This document shows, piece by piece, positions 12,743 through 20,947 of a DNA stretch of 64,000 bases. The number at the start of each line of letters is the position of its first letter. Position 1 is the first letter of the stretch. This stretch comes from an uncultured Pseudomonadales bacterium (lineage in GTDB: Bacteria; Pseudomonadota; Gammaproteobacteria; Pseudomonadales; Porticoccaceae): positions 248,001 through 312,000 of the forward strand of contig CALSRZ010000005.1 in the NCBI GenBank assembly GCA_943788895.1. The letters are read 5' to 3'. The notes below the pieces were generated by a model that had not been told where the DNA came from, searched no databases, and worked only from the letters and a program-made list of their open reading frames with translations. A program made the position numbers and the translations under genes.

Positions 12743-14107
12743 ATGAAAACTACTGATATTGTTATTCTTGCAGCCGGCAAGGGCACGCGAATGAAGTCCC
12801 AGCTGCCAAAGGTGCTGCATAAACTGGCCGGTAAGCCTATGCTTGGCCATGTACTCGATGCCGCCACTACCGTTGGCGATTCGAAAAAAATTATTGTTAC
12901 CGGGCATGGCGCAGAAGCCGTCCGGGCACTCTATAGCGACCCATCGATCAGCATGGTCGAACAGGCCGAACAGCTTGGCACAGGCCACGCTGTGCATATG
13001 GCACTGCCAGAGCTGCGTGAAGACTCCAAGGTAGTTATCCTCTACGGTGATGTTCCCCTAATTACTCCGGATACCATCAGCCAGATGCTCGATGCAGTCG
13101 ATAATAAAAGTATCGGCCTGCTCACCATTCAGCTGCCCAACCCCCAGGGTTACGGGCGGATTATTCGAGATGCCAATGGTCAGATTGAAGCCATTGTCGA
13201 GCAAAAGGATGCCAACCCAGAGCAGCTTAAGGTCGACGAAGTAAATACCGGCGTAATGTCATTAACCTCGCAACAGCTTGCCGAATGGCTGCCATTAGTT
13301 GATAACAACAATGCCCAGGGCGAGTACTATCTCACCGATTTGATCTCAATCGCCAGAAAGGCCGGTTACAGCATCAATGGCATACACCCAGGCTCAGTCT
13401 CTGAAGTTGAAGGCATTAATAATCGCCAGCAACTGGCCGCGCTTGAGCGTGTATACCAAGCCCAACTCGCCGATGCGCTAATGGTCGCGGGCACTAGCCT
13501 GGCAGATCCTGCGCGTTTTGATCAGCGTGGAACCCTGCGGGCAGGCACGGATAACTTTATTGATGTGAACTGTATTTTTGAAGGCGATGTAACAATAGGT
13601 TCCGGGGTGAGTATTGGACCAAACTGCCATATTATTAACAGCACCATCGGTGATGGTGTTGAGATAAAAGCCAATACAGTGATCGACCAGTCGACGATTG
13701 GCGACCGCGCAATTCTCGGGCCCTTTGCCCGAATCCGTCCGGGAACCGAACTGGGTACAGATACCAAAGTTGGCAATTTCGTCGAGACCAAAAAAGCCAT
13801 TGTCGGCAATGGCAGTAAAATTAATCACCTAAGCTATGTTGGCGATGCCGAACTGGGTGAAAAAGTGAATGTGGGCGCAGGCACAATTACCTGTAACTAC
13901 GATGGTGTGAATAAATATAAAACCCAGATTGGCGACAATAGTTTTATTGGTTCAAACAGTACATTGGTTGCGCCTCTGAATATAGGTGACTGTGGTTTTG
14001 TCGCTGCAGGATCGACAGTCACTGTTGAAGTACCAGCAGACACGCTTGCCGTTGGCAGAACCAAACAGCGCAATATACAGGGCTGGAAACGCCCAACCAA
14101 AAAATAA
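12743..14107 (+). CDS. glmU: Bifunctional GlmU: N-acetylglucosamine-1-P uridyltransferase / glucosamine-1-P acetyltransferase
   Basis: A 454-residue enzyme making UDP-GlcNAc for peptidoglycan and LPS. The N-terminal pyrophosphorylase domain opens with ILAAGKGTRMKSQLPKVLH, and LYGDVPLI is its metal-site motif. From about residue 250 the protein consists of hexapeptide repeats forming a left-handed beta-helix with the acetyltransferase site (VGNFVETKKA, NHLSYVGDAELG, TCNYDGVNKYKT). A TTGACA lies upstream at 12684-12689 but has no well-spaced -10 box. glmS follows after 15 nt. Confidence 0.98.
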   Translation: MKTTDIVILAAGKGTRMKSQLPKVLHKLAGKPMLGHVLDAATTVGDSKKIIVTGHGAEAVRALYSDPSISMVEQAEQLGTGHAVHMALPELREDSKVVILYGDVPLITPDTISQMLDAVDNKSIGLLTIQLPNPQGYGRIIRDANGQIEAIVEQKDANPEQLKVDEVNTGVMSLTSQQLAEWLPLVDNNNAQGEYYLTDLISIARKAGYSINGIHPGSVSEVEGINNRQQLAALERVYQAQLADALMVAGTSLADPARFDQRGTLRAGTDNFIDVNCIFEGDVTIGSGVSIGPNCHIINSTIGDGVEIKANTVIDQSTIGDRAILGPFARIRPGTELGTDTKVGNFVETKKAIVGNGSKINHLSYVGDAELGEKVNVGAGTITCNYDGVNKYKTQIGDNSFIGSNSTLVAPLNIGDCGFVAAGSTVTVEVPADTLAVGRTKQRNIQGWKRPTKK

Positions 14108-14122
14108 AACGGACTGAATAAT

Positions 14123-15952
14123 ATGTGTGGAATTGTTGGTGCAGCATCCCAGAGAAATATTTATAAAATATTAATTGAAGGTCTACGTCGCCTTGAATAC
14201 CGCGGCTATGATTCTGCCGGCCTATCAATTATAGATAGCGCCCAAAGCTTACAAACCCGCAAAACTATCGGCCGAGTTGCCGATCTGGAAAAGCTCACAG
14301 CCCAACAATCTATCTCTGGTAACACCGGCATTTCCCATACCCGCTGGGCCACCCACGGCGAGCCGAGCAGCATCAACTCTCACCCACATACCTCTTCAGG
14401 TGTGTCGGTTGTCCATAATGGTATTATCGAAAATCACGATGAGTTACGCGCTGAAGTGAAAGCCCTGGGCTACGAAATTCTATCGGCAACCGATACCGAA
14501 GTAATTGCTCATTTAGTGCATCACCAATTAAAAACCCATACTGATTTACGCAGCGCAGTAGAAAAAACCATTGCCAAATTAGAGGGTGCCTATGCGCTGG
14601 GAGTGATTTCGGACACTCAGCCAGAGACAGTGATCGGTGCTCGCAGCGGCAGTCCATTGGTTATTGGACTGGGTATTGATGAAAACTTTATCGCCTCAGA
14701 TCAAATGGCACTGCGTCAGGTAACCGACCGCTTTGTCTTTTTAGAAGAGGGAGATTTAGTCGAAATCTCCAGCGCCAGTTACAGCATTTTTGACCAGTCG
14801 GGAAGCAAAGTGGTAAGGCCAATCAATCAATTAGATGAAAAAGATCTGATTGCCGAAAAAGGCCAGTACCGACACTTTATGCAAAAGGAAATTTTTGAAC
14901 AGCCAACGGTTTTGGCCAATACCACTGCAGGCCGTATCGCAAAAGATCATATACGCGAAGCTATTTTTGGTTATCAGGCAGAAGAGCTATTTGCACAGAC
15001 CAATAATATTCATATAGTCGCCTGTGGTACCAGTTTTCACTCCGGGCTAGTCGCTAAATATTGGTTGGAAGAACATACCGGCGTACCCTGTCAGGTCGAA
15101 GTGGCCAGTGAATACCGTTACAGAACAGTGCCAGTTCCTGCCGGTACATTATTTGTCACTATCTCCCAGTCCGGAGAAACAGCAGATACACTAGCCGCAT
15201 TGCGTAAAGCAAAAGATGCTGGCTATCTGGGGTTTGTGGCTATCTGTAATGTGGCCAACAGTTCATTGGTTCGCGAATCAGATATCTCATTAATGACTAT
15301 GGCTGGCCCGGAAATCGGTGTTGCATCGACCAAGGCATTTACCACCCAGTTAGTTGCCCTGCAATTGCTAACCCTTTCGTTGGGTCGCCATAAGGGACTG
15401 GATGCAAAGATTGAAAAGGAGTTGGTGGAAAGTCTCCATAAACTGCCTGAGCTCTGCACGGCGGTACTCGGATTGGATTCTGTCATTCAACAGATGTCAG
15501 AGTCCTTTGCCAACAAACATCACGCACTATTTTTGGGGCGTGGCGAACAGTATCCCATTGCCCTTGAAGGCGCGTTAAAGTTAAAAGAAATTTCTTATAT
15601 TCATGCAGAAGCCTACCCTTCCGGTGAATTAAAGCACGGTCCACTGGCACTGGTAGATGAAGATATGCCGGTCATCACTGTGGCACCGAATAATGAATTA
15701 TTGGAAAAGTTAAAATCCAATTTACATGAAGTACGTGCACGCGGTGGGGAATTATTTGTCTTTGCTGATGCGGATGCCGGCTTTGTTAGCGAACCCGGAA
15801 CAACCGTTATCGCCATGCCCCATGTCCCAAAAAGCTTAGAGGCAATTATTTATACACTGCCATTGCAGATGCTCTCTTATCATGTGGCTTTGCTGAAAGG
15901 CACCGATGTGGACCAACCACGAAATCTAGCAAAGTCAGTGACTGTGGAGTAG
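14123..15952 (+). CDS. glmS: Glutamine-fructose-6-phosphate aminotransferase (isomerizing)
   Basis: A 609-residue enzyme for the first committed step of amino-sugar synthesis. The N-terminal nucleophile for glutamine hydrolysis is Cys2 (MCGIVGAA), with HTRWATHGEP as the next signature. Two SIS sugar-isomerase domains follow (ACGTSFHSG, ISQSGETADTLAA, GRGEQYPIALEGALKLKE), and it ends with the conserved NLAKSVTVE. Same direction and close to glmU, forming the usual two-gene unit. Confidence 0.98.
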   Translation: MCGIVGAASQRNIYKILIEGLRRLEYRGYDSAGLSIIDSAQSLQTRKTIGRVADLEKLTAQQSISGNTGISHTRWATHGEPSSINSHPHTSSGVSVVHNGIIENHDELRAEVKALGYEILSATDTEVIAHLVHHQLKTHTDLRSAVEKTIAKLEGAYALGVISDTQPETVIGARSGSPLVIGLGIDENFIASDQMALRQVTDRFVFLEEGDLVEISSASYSIFDQSGSKVVRPINQLDEKDLIAEKGQYRHFMQKEIFEQPTVLANTTAGRIAKDHIREAIFGYQAEELFAQTNNIHIVACGTSFHSGLVAKYWLEEHTGVPCQVEVASEYRYRTVPVPAGTLFVTISQSGETADTLAALRKAKDAGYLGFVAICNVANSSLVRESDISLMTMAGPEIGVASTKAFTTQLVALQLLTLSLGRHKGLDAKIEKELVESLHKLPELCTAVLGLDSVIQQMSESFANKHHALFLGRGEQYPIALEGALKLKEISYIHAEAYPSGELKHGPLALVDEDMPVITVAPNNELLEKLKSNLHEVRARGGELFVFADADAGFVSEPGTTVIAMPHVPKSLEAIIYTLPLQMLSYHVALLKGTDVDQPRNLAKSVTVE

Positions 15953-16004
15953 TCTTAACCCTATATAAAAAGTAAAATTTATTTTCCGATGCTGAGGTTA
16001 CATG

Positions 16005-16295
16005 ATGAATAAATTCACTCCCATCTTTGGGTTATTAATTTTGTTTCTTTCCATCTCAGGATGCGCAAAGCCTGAGCAAGCCGATATAGGATTTTGGAAG
16101 AGCGAAGATTGTAAAAAAGTTAGCGAGGCAGCAGGGTTTTTCTTATACACCTCTGGAGAATTATTAAAAACTGCAGACAAAGAAAGACAAGCAGGAAGCG
16201 AAAAAAAATCTGAAAAAACATATGCTGCAGCAATGTTTTTTTCAGAGTTGTCTGAGAATTCGGCAAAGAATTTTGAGGCATTCTGCAAGAAATAA
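16005..16295 (+). CDS. Small predicted lipoprotein, function unknown
   Basis: A 96-residue protein with a clear lipoprotein signal: hydrophobic MNKFTPIFGLLILFLSISGC with the lipobox ISG-Cys20. The mature part is charged and helical, with three more cysteines (KSEDCKK and the C-terminal EAFCKK among them). I do not recognise a family. ATG codons lie at 16002 and 16005; the second has better spacing to the GAGG at 15994. It follows glmS in the same direction after about 50 nt, and base composition is more AT-rich than its neighbours. Confidence 0.7.
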   Translation: MNKFTPIFGLLILFLSISGCAKPEQADIGFWKSEDCKKVSEAAGFFLYTSGELLKTADKERQAGSEKKSEKTYAAAMFFSELSENSAKNFEAFCKK

Positions 16296-16338
16296 TAACA
16301 AATAAAAAACACCTTTATCTAAATCAACTCAGTTACTG

Positions 16339-16368
16339 TTGACTCAAAAGGGATACTGATAAAAATAA
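16339..16368 (+). promoter_or_regulatory. Possible promoter of the 42-residue membrane peptide gene
   Basis: TTGACT at 16339-16344 and AATAAT at 16363-16368, with an 18-bp spacer, give a plausible sigma70 promoter about 65 nt before the small gene at 16436. Confidence 0.35.
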
Positions 16369-16435
16369 TCAATGAGTAATATGGTCTTTGCACTACAATT
16401 TATAAGTAAAAACTATTTTTAGGAAGGGGAACAAT

Positions 16436-16564
16436 ATGGATGGACTAGCGGCAGCGGGCTTTGTCTTCGGGATCATGGGAATGGTCGCCTTTGTAAGGCT
16501 GGAAAAGCTGGTAAAAACCCTTAAAGAAAAAGGCGTTTTAGACGACGATTACAAAGACGAGTAA
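16436..16564 (+). CDS. Small single-pass membrane peptide (42 residues), unknown function
   Basis: The frame begins MDGLAAAGFVFGIMGMVAFV, a membrane helix, followed by an amphipathic basic stretch RLEKLVKTLKEKGVL and an acidic tail DDDYKDE. The ribosome-binding site AGGAAGGGG, 6 nt before the ATG, is among the strongest in the window, which argues that this short frame is translated. It lies alone between the small lipoprotein and the convergent RpiR regulator. The topology (short helix then charged tail) suggests a small membrane-associated partner or regulator protein; no function can be assigned. Confidence 0.65.
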   Translation: MDGLAAAGFVFGIMGMVAFVRLEKLVKTLKEKGVLDDDYKDE

Positions 16565-16608
16565 ATATTTTAATCACTGCGTAGTGATGCCAGGCCGGCC
16601 TGTAGCTG

Positions 16609-17418
16609 TTACAAATGTGCTTCCAGCTGCGGGCCTTTCTTTTGCGCCACGCCAATCGCCAATACATCGAGAACCGCAAGATGGGCAATTCTTGAGGATA
16701 GCGGCGTATAGATCTGAATATCCTCTTTGGCATTGACCTCAATAGCAATATCGGCTTTTTTGGCGACTGGCGAATTACTCGGCGCCAGACCAATAACAAT
16801 TCCCCCGGCCTTCTTAACCAGATCCATAGAATCCAATAGTGCACTGGTGCGTCCCGATTGTGATATCGCCACTACCACATCCCCTCCGTGCAGGGATGTT
16901 GCCGACATATTCTGCAGATGCGGATCCGAATAGGCCGCAGAGGTGATTTGTAATCTAAAGAATTTATGCTGAGCGTCAAAGGCGACAGCGGCAGAGGCGC
17001 CAAAACCATAAAACTCTACTCGCTGTGCATTGCAGATAGCGGCCACCGCAGCTTCCAAATTTTCCAACATCAGACTGTCGCGAACTTTCAACAGCGTGTC
17101 CACGGTTGAATCGAACACCTTATGGGTATACTCGCGGGCTGAATCTGTATCTGTCACCGCAATCTGGCCATAACTCGGGCTTGAGGCGAGCTGCTGTGCC
17201 AGCGCCAGCTTGAAATCCTGAAAACCATGGCAGCCTACAGCGCGGCAAAAGCGTACCACCGTAGGCTCGCTGACCCCGGCCCGCTGAGCCAGATCGACAA
17301 TACGCATACGGATAACGTCGAGGGGCTCTTTAAGGATAAATTCAGCGACTTTGCGTTCAGACTTACGCAGATCAATCAGCGTATCGCTAATGGTTTGTGT
17401 CAGTTGGGCGGGTTTCAT
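16609..17418 (-). CDS. hexR: RpiR/HexR-family transcriptional regulator with SIS domain
   Basis: A 269-residue regulator. The N-terminal RpiR-type helix-turn-helix (VVDLAQRAGVSEPTVVRFCRAVG-like region, near residues 40-62) is followed by a SIS sugar-phosphate domain (FYGFGASAAVAFDAQHKFFR, VVAISQSGRTSALLD). HexR senses 2-keto-3-deoxy-6-phosphogluconate and represses central sugar-catabolic genes in related bacteria; subfamily assignment here is by resemblance. The start is the ATG at 17418 with AAGGTG upstream; a longer frame to 17469 lacks support. It is divergent from uvrD, and the leader holds a perfect 11-bp palindrome at 17429-17439. Confidence 0.85.
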   Translation of the reverse strand: MKPAQLTQTISDTLIDLRKSERKVAEFILKEPLDVIRMRIVDLAQRAGVSEPTVVRFCRAVGCHGFQDFKLALAQQLASSPSYGQIAVTDTDSAREYTHKVFDSTVDTLLKVRDSLMLENLEAAVAAICNAQRVEFYGFGASAAVAFDAQHKFFRLQITSAAYSDPHLQNMSATSLHGGDVVVAISQSGRTSALLDSMDLVKKAGGIVIGLAPSNSPVAKKADIAIEVNAKEDIQIYTPLSSRIAHLAVLDVLAIGVAQKKGPQLEAHL

Positions 17419-17614
17419 AGTTGCACCTTGTAGACTACAGAAGCTTGATAGACAGAGGTTATAGACCATCTTTCAGAGATTAACCAAATCAATTTAATCT
17501 CAGCTATGCCGTAAAAAATCAACACAGGCAAAGATTATCCCGACAACAATAAACTCAACATAAACAGTATTTTGCCCAACAACTGTTCGGGACATATTGT
17601 TAGAATACCGCTCT

Positions 17615-19774
17615 ATGGACGTTACCTCGATACTCAATCAGTTAAACCCAGCCCAGGAAGAAGCGGTTACCAGCGACAAGCAACACCTATTGGTGTTAGC
17701 TGGCGCAGGCAGCGGCAAGACTCGCGTGCTGGTGCATCGTATCGCCTGGAAAATTCAGGTCGATAATATTTCACCCTATGGCCTGTTGGCGGTGACCTTT
17801 ACCAATAAGGCGGCTCGGGAAATGCGTGAGCGCATTGACGAGCTGTTGGGCATGTCCCTGCGCGGCATGTGGGTTGGCACTTTCCACGGTCTTGCCCACC
17901 GTCTACTCAAAGCCCACTGGCGTGATGTCAATCTTCCGGAGAACTTCCAGATACTGGATTCCGATGATCAGCTGCGATTGGTTAAGCGAGTGATGCGCAG
18001 TATGGATCTCGATGAACAGCGCTGGCCGCCCAAGCAGGCTCAGTGGTGGATCAATGGTCAAAAAGATGAGGGTTTGAGGGCGGCACATATTCAGGAGACT
18101 GGTGATCCCCATCTGTTGACCATGCTGCGCATCTACCGCGAGTATGAAGAGGTCTGCAATCGTCTCGGTGTAATCGATTTTGCCGAGCTCTTATTGCGTG
18201 CACTGGAACTGTGGAAAAACAATCCCGCGGTTCTCGAGCATTATCAGCAGCGCTTCCAGCATATTCTGGTCGATGAGTTTCAGGATACCAACGCCGTACA
18301 GTACGCCTGGTTGCGATTGCTGGCCGGTAAAGTCAGCGGCGTTACCGCTGTGGGTGACGACGATCAGTCTATCTATGGCTGGCGCGGCGCGAAAGTCGAA
18401 AATATTCTTAGCTATGAGCGCCATTTTGCCGATACCCATACGGTAAAGCTCGAGCAAAACTATCGCTCCACCTCCAATATTCTCGGTGCCGCCAATGCGG
18501 TTATCGCCAAAAATGCCGAGCGTCTCGGCAAAAATCTGTGGACTGATTCTGGCGAGGGCGAACCCATCGCCCTGTATGCCGCCTTTAATGAACACGATGA
18601 AGCGCGCTATATCGCCGACCGTCTGCACAGCTGGGTTCAGCAGGGCAACCGCCGTGAAGACTCGGCGATTCTCTATCGCTCCAACGCCCAGTCACGAGTT
18701 CTTGAAGCCGCCCTATTACAGGCAGATATTCCCTACCGGATTTATGGCGGTCAGCGCTTCTATGAGCGTCTGGAAGTTAAAAACGCCCTCTCTTATCTGC
18801 GCCTGATGATGAACTGTCACGACGACACCGCATTCGAACGTGTGGTCAATGTTCCAACCCGGGGTATTGGTGATCGCACCGTTGAAATGATTCGTGAGGT
18901 TGCCCGCGATGGGCAGATCTCGCTGTGGAGCGCGGCGGAAAAAATTATTACCGAAAAGCGTATGGCGGCGCGGGCGACCAATGCGGTGGCCGGATTTATA
19001 CAGTTAATTAATGAAATGAGTGGTCAGCTGGATGAGCTGCCGCTGCACGAACAGGCCGATCATGCCATTGAGCGCAGTGGCCTGATTGAGATGCATCGCC
19101 GTGAAAAAGGCGAGCGCGGCCAAGCTCGTGTGGAAAACCTTGAAGAACTGGTCGGCGCCTGCCGCAACTTTGAGCCGGAAGATGCAGATCAGCCGATTCT
19201 GCCGCAGTTTCTCGATCAGGTGGCGCTGGATTCTGGCGACCGTCAGGCCGATGAAGATCAGGATGCGGTGCAGTTGATGACATTGCACAGCGCCAAAGGT
19301 CTCGAGTTTCCGTTAGTCTTTCTTGCCGGTATGGAAGAGAATTTATTCCCTCATAAAATGTCTCTGGAAGAGCCGGGCCGTCTCGAAGAAGAGCGACGTC
19401 TGGCCTATGTAGGTATTACCAGAGCCATGCAAAAACTCTATCTGACCTTTGCCGAGAGCCGCTCGATTTACGGCAGTGAATCCTTTAATTCGGTGTCGCG
19501 CTTTGTCCGCGATATTCCCAAAGAGGTGATCGAAGAGGTGCGTCTGCAGAGCACCGTCAGCCGACCCACCAGCTACGCCCGCGGCGCACTGAACAGTGAC
19601 CAGGGCGACGATACTGGCTTTGCGCTGGGACAGGGCGTAAACCATCAGGTCTATGGGGAAGGGGTTATTTTGAATTTTGAAGGCAATGGCCCGCGTGCCC
19701 GAGTACATGTGGGTTTTGCCGATGTCGGCACCAAGATTTTAATTCTGGCATCAGCAAACCTGACGGCTCTCTAG
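17615..19774 (+). CDS. uvrD: DNA helicase II UvrD
   Basis: A 719-residue superfamily 1A 3'-5' helicase for mismatch and nucleotide-excision repair. The Walker A motif GAGSGKTRVL is at residues 30-39; LAVTFTNKAAREMRER (motif Ia), LVDEFQDTN (motif II), GDDDQSIYGWRGA (III), EQNYRST (IV) and MTLHSAKGLEFPLVFLAGMEE (V) follow in order. The start at ATG 17615 (MDVTSILNQLNPAQEEAV) aligns with E. coli UvrD; the longer TTG frame from 17597 is unlikely. The C-terminal tail ends in a Tudor-like region (HQVYGEGVILNFEG). Confidence 0.97.
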   Translation: MDVTSILNQLNPAQEEAVTSDKQHLLVLAGAGSGKTRVLVHRIAWKIQVDNISPYGLLAVTFTNKAAREMRERIDELLGMSLRGMWVGTFHGLAHRLLKAHWRDVNLPENFQILDSDDQLRLVKRVMRSMDLDEQRWPPKQAQWWINGQKDEGLRAAHIQETGDPHLLTMLRIYREYEEVCNRLGVIDFAELLLRALELWKNNPAVLEHYQQRFQHILVDEFQDTNAVQYAWLRLLAGKVSGVTAVGDDDQSIYGWRGAKVENILSYERHFADTHTVKLEQNYRSTSNILGAANAVIAKNAERLGKNLWTDSGEGEPIALYAAFNEHDEARYIADRLHSWVQQGNRREDSAILYRSNAQSRVLEAALLQADIPYRIYGGQRFYERLEVKNALSYLRLMMNCHDDTAFERVVNVPTRGIGDRTVEMIREVARDGQISLWSAAEKIITEKRMAARATNAVAGFIQLINEMSGQLDELPLHEQADHAIERSGLIEMHRREKGERGQARVENLEELVGACRNFEPEDADQPILPQFLDQVALDSGDRQADEDQDAVQLMTLHSAKGLEFPLVFLAGMEENLFPHKMSLEEPGRLEEERRLAYVGITRAMQKLYLTFAESRSIYGSESFNSVSRFVRDIPKEVIEEVRLQSTVSRPTSYARGALNSDQGDDTGFALGQGVNHQVYGEGVILNFEGNGPRARVHVGFADVGTKILILASANLTAL

Positions 19775-19823
19775 CGAACGGACTAGCATGGCAGTTAGAA
19801 ATCATAAAAATAAGGGGAACAGT

Positions 19824-20912
19824 ATGCGTTTTATCTCTGTGGCACTGACGTGCATTTTACTTATTGGCTGTGGTGGCGAAACCACCTCTAGCACTCCAAC
19901 TGCAGGGGCAGTGCCTGAGCAAACCTACCAGTGGAAGCTGGTTACCACCTGGCCAAAAAATTTCCCAGGTCTTGGTCTGGCGCCAGAGAACTTTGCGAAA
20001 AATGTTGAGCGCATGAGCAATGGTCGCCTGAAAATAAAAGTCTATGGTGCGGGACAGATGGTGCCCGCCCTCGAGGTTTTCGATGCAGTATCTCAGGGCA
20101 CCGCAGAGATAGGTCATGGTGCAGCCTATTACTGGAAGGGGAAAATACCCGCCTCGGTGTTTTTTACCTCAGTTCCCTTTGGTCTAAATGCTCAGGAGAT
20201 GAATGCCTGGTTGCACTATGGTGGTGGCCTCGAGCTGTGGCGCGAAGTCTATGAGCCGTTTAATCTTATTCCCTTCGCCGCTGGTAATACCGGCGTGCAG
20301 ATGGCTGGTTGGTTTAATCGCGAGATCAAATCCATGGAAGATATCCGCGGGCTGAGAATGCGCATTCCAGGATTGGGTGGCGAAGTGATTAGCCGCGCCG
20401 GTGGTCTTGCGGTCAATATTCCCGGTGGCGAGCTCTACACCTCAATGCAGACCGGCGTGATCGATGCCACTGAATGGGTGGGTCCCTACAATGATCTGGC
20501 CTTTGGTTTTCATCAGGTTGCCAAGTACTACTATTACCCCGGTTGGCACGAGCCCGGCCCGACACTGGAATTAATTATCAATAAGCAGGCCTATGAAGGT
20601 CTGCCCGAAGACCTGCAGTCAATTGTCGAAGTTGCCGCCCGCGCGGCCAATCAGGATATGCTCGATGAGTACACCGCACGCAATAATTCGGCGCTGGTTG
20701 AGTTGGTTGAAACCCATGGTGTGCAGGTGAAGAAGTTGCCTGATGATGTGATTACCGGTTTACAGAAGCTGTCAGTAGAGGTTATCGAAGAACTGGCGGA
20801 TAGAGACCCGCAGACCCGGCGTATTGCCGATTCAATAAAAGCCTTTGCTGCACAGTCAAAGGCTTATCATGCTATTTCGGAAGAGGCTTATTACAACGCG
20901 CGGGAAAAATAA
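19824..20912 (+). CDS. TRAP transporter solute-binding lipoprotein, DctP/TakP-like
   Basis: A 362-residue protein with a lipoprotein signal (MRFISVALTCILLIGC, Cys16) and a TRAP extracytoplasmic binding domain. WKLVTTWPKNFPGLG, LRMRIPGLGGEV (ligand-carboxylate arginine) and GVIDATEWVGPYND resemble the 2-oxo-acid binder TakP; 2-oxo-acid or related carboxylate binding is an inference. The start is ATG 19824 with AAGGGGAA upstream; the frame opens at 19788 but that extension is polar. No dctQ/dctM membrane genes are adjacent, so it is an orphan here. Lipid anchoring rather than a free periplasmic form is uncommon. Confidence 0.88.
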   Translation: MRFISVALTCILLIGCGGETTSSTPTAGAVPEQTYQWKLVTTWPKNFPGLGLAPENFAKNVERMSNGRLKIKVYGAGQMVPALEVFDAVSQGTAEIGHGAAYYWKGKIPASVFFTSVPFGLNAQEMNAWLHYGGGLELWREVYEPFNLIPFAAGNTGVQMAGWFNREIKSMEDIRGLRMRIPGLGGEVISRAGGLAVNIPGGELYTSMQTGVIDATEWVGPYNDLAFGFHQVAKYYYYPGWHEPGPTLELIINKQAYEGLPEDLQSIVEVAARAANQDMLDEYTARNNSALVELVETHGVQVKKLPDDVITGLQKLSVEVIEELADRDPQTRRIADSIKAFAAQSKAYHAISEEAYYNAREK

Positions 20913-20947
20913 CCGCGTTAAAGCTGTGGCGGGAATCTTACCCTGAC

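Noticed and set aside
16573-16588. ATCACT/AGTGAT hairpin between the 42-residue peptide gene and hexR
   Set aside because: Six base pairs with no T tract; could be a weak terminator but the evidence is too thin to list.
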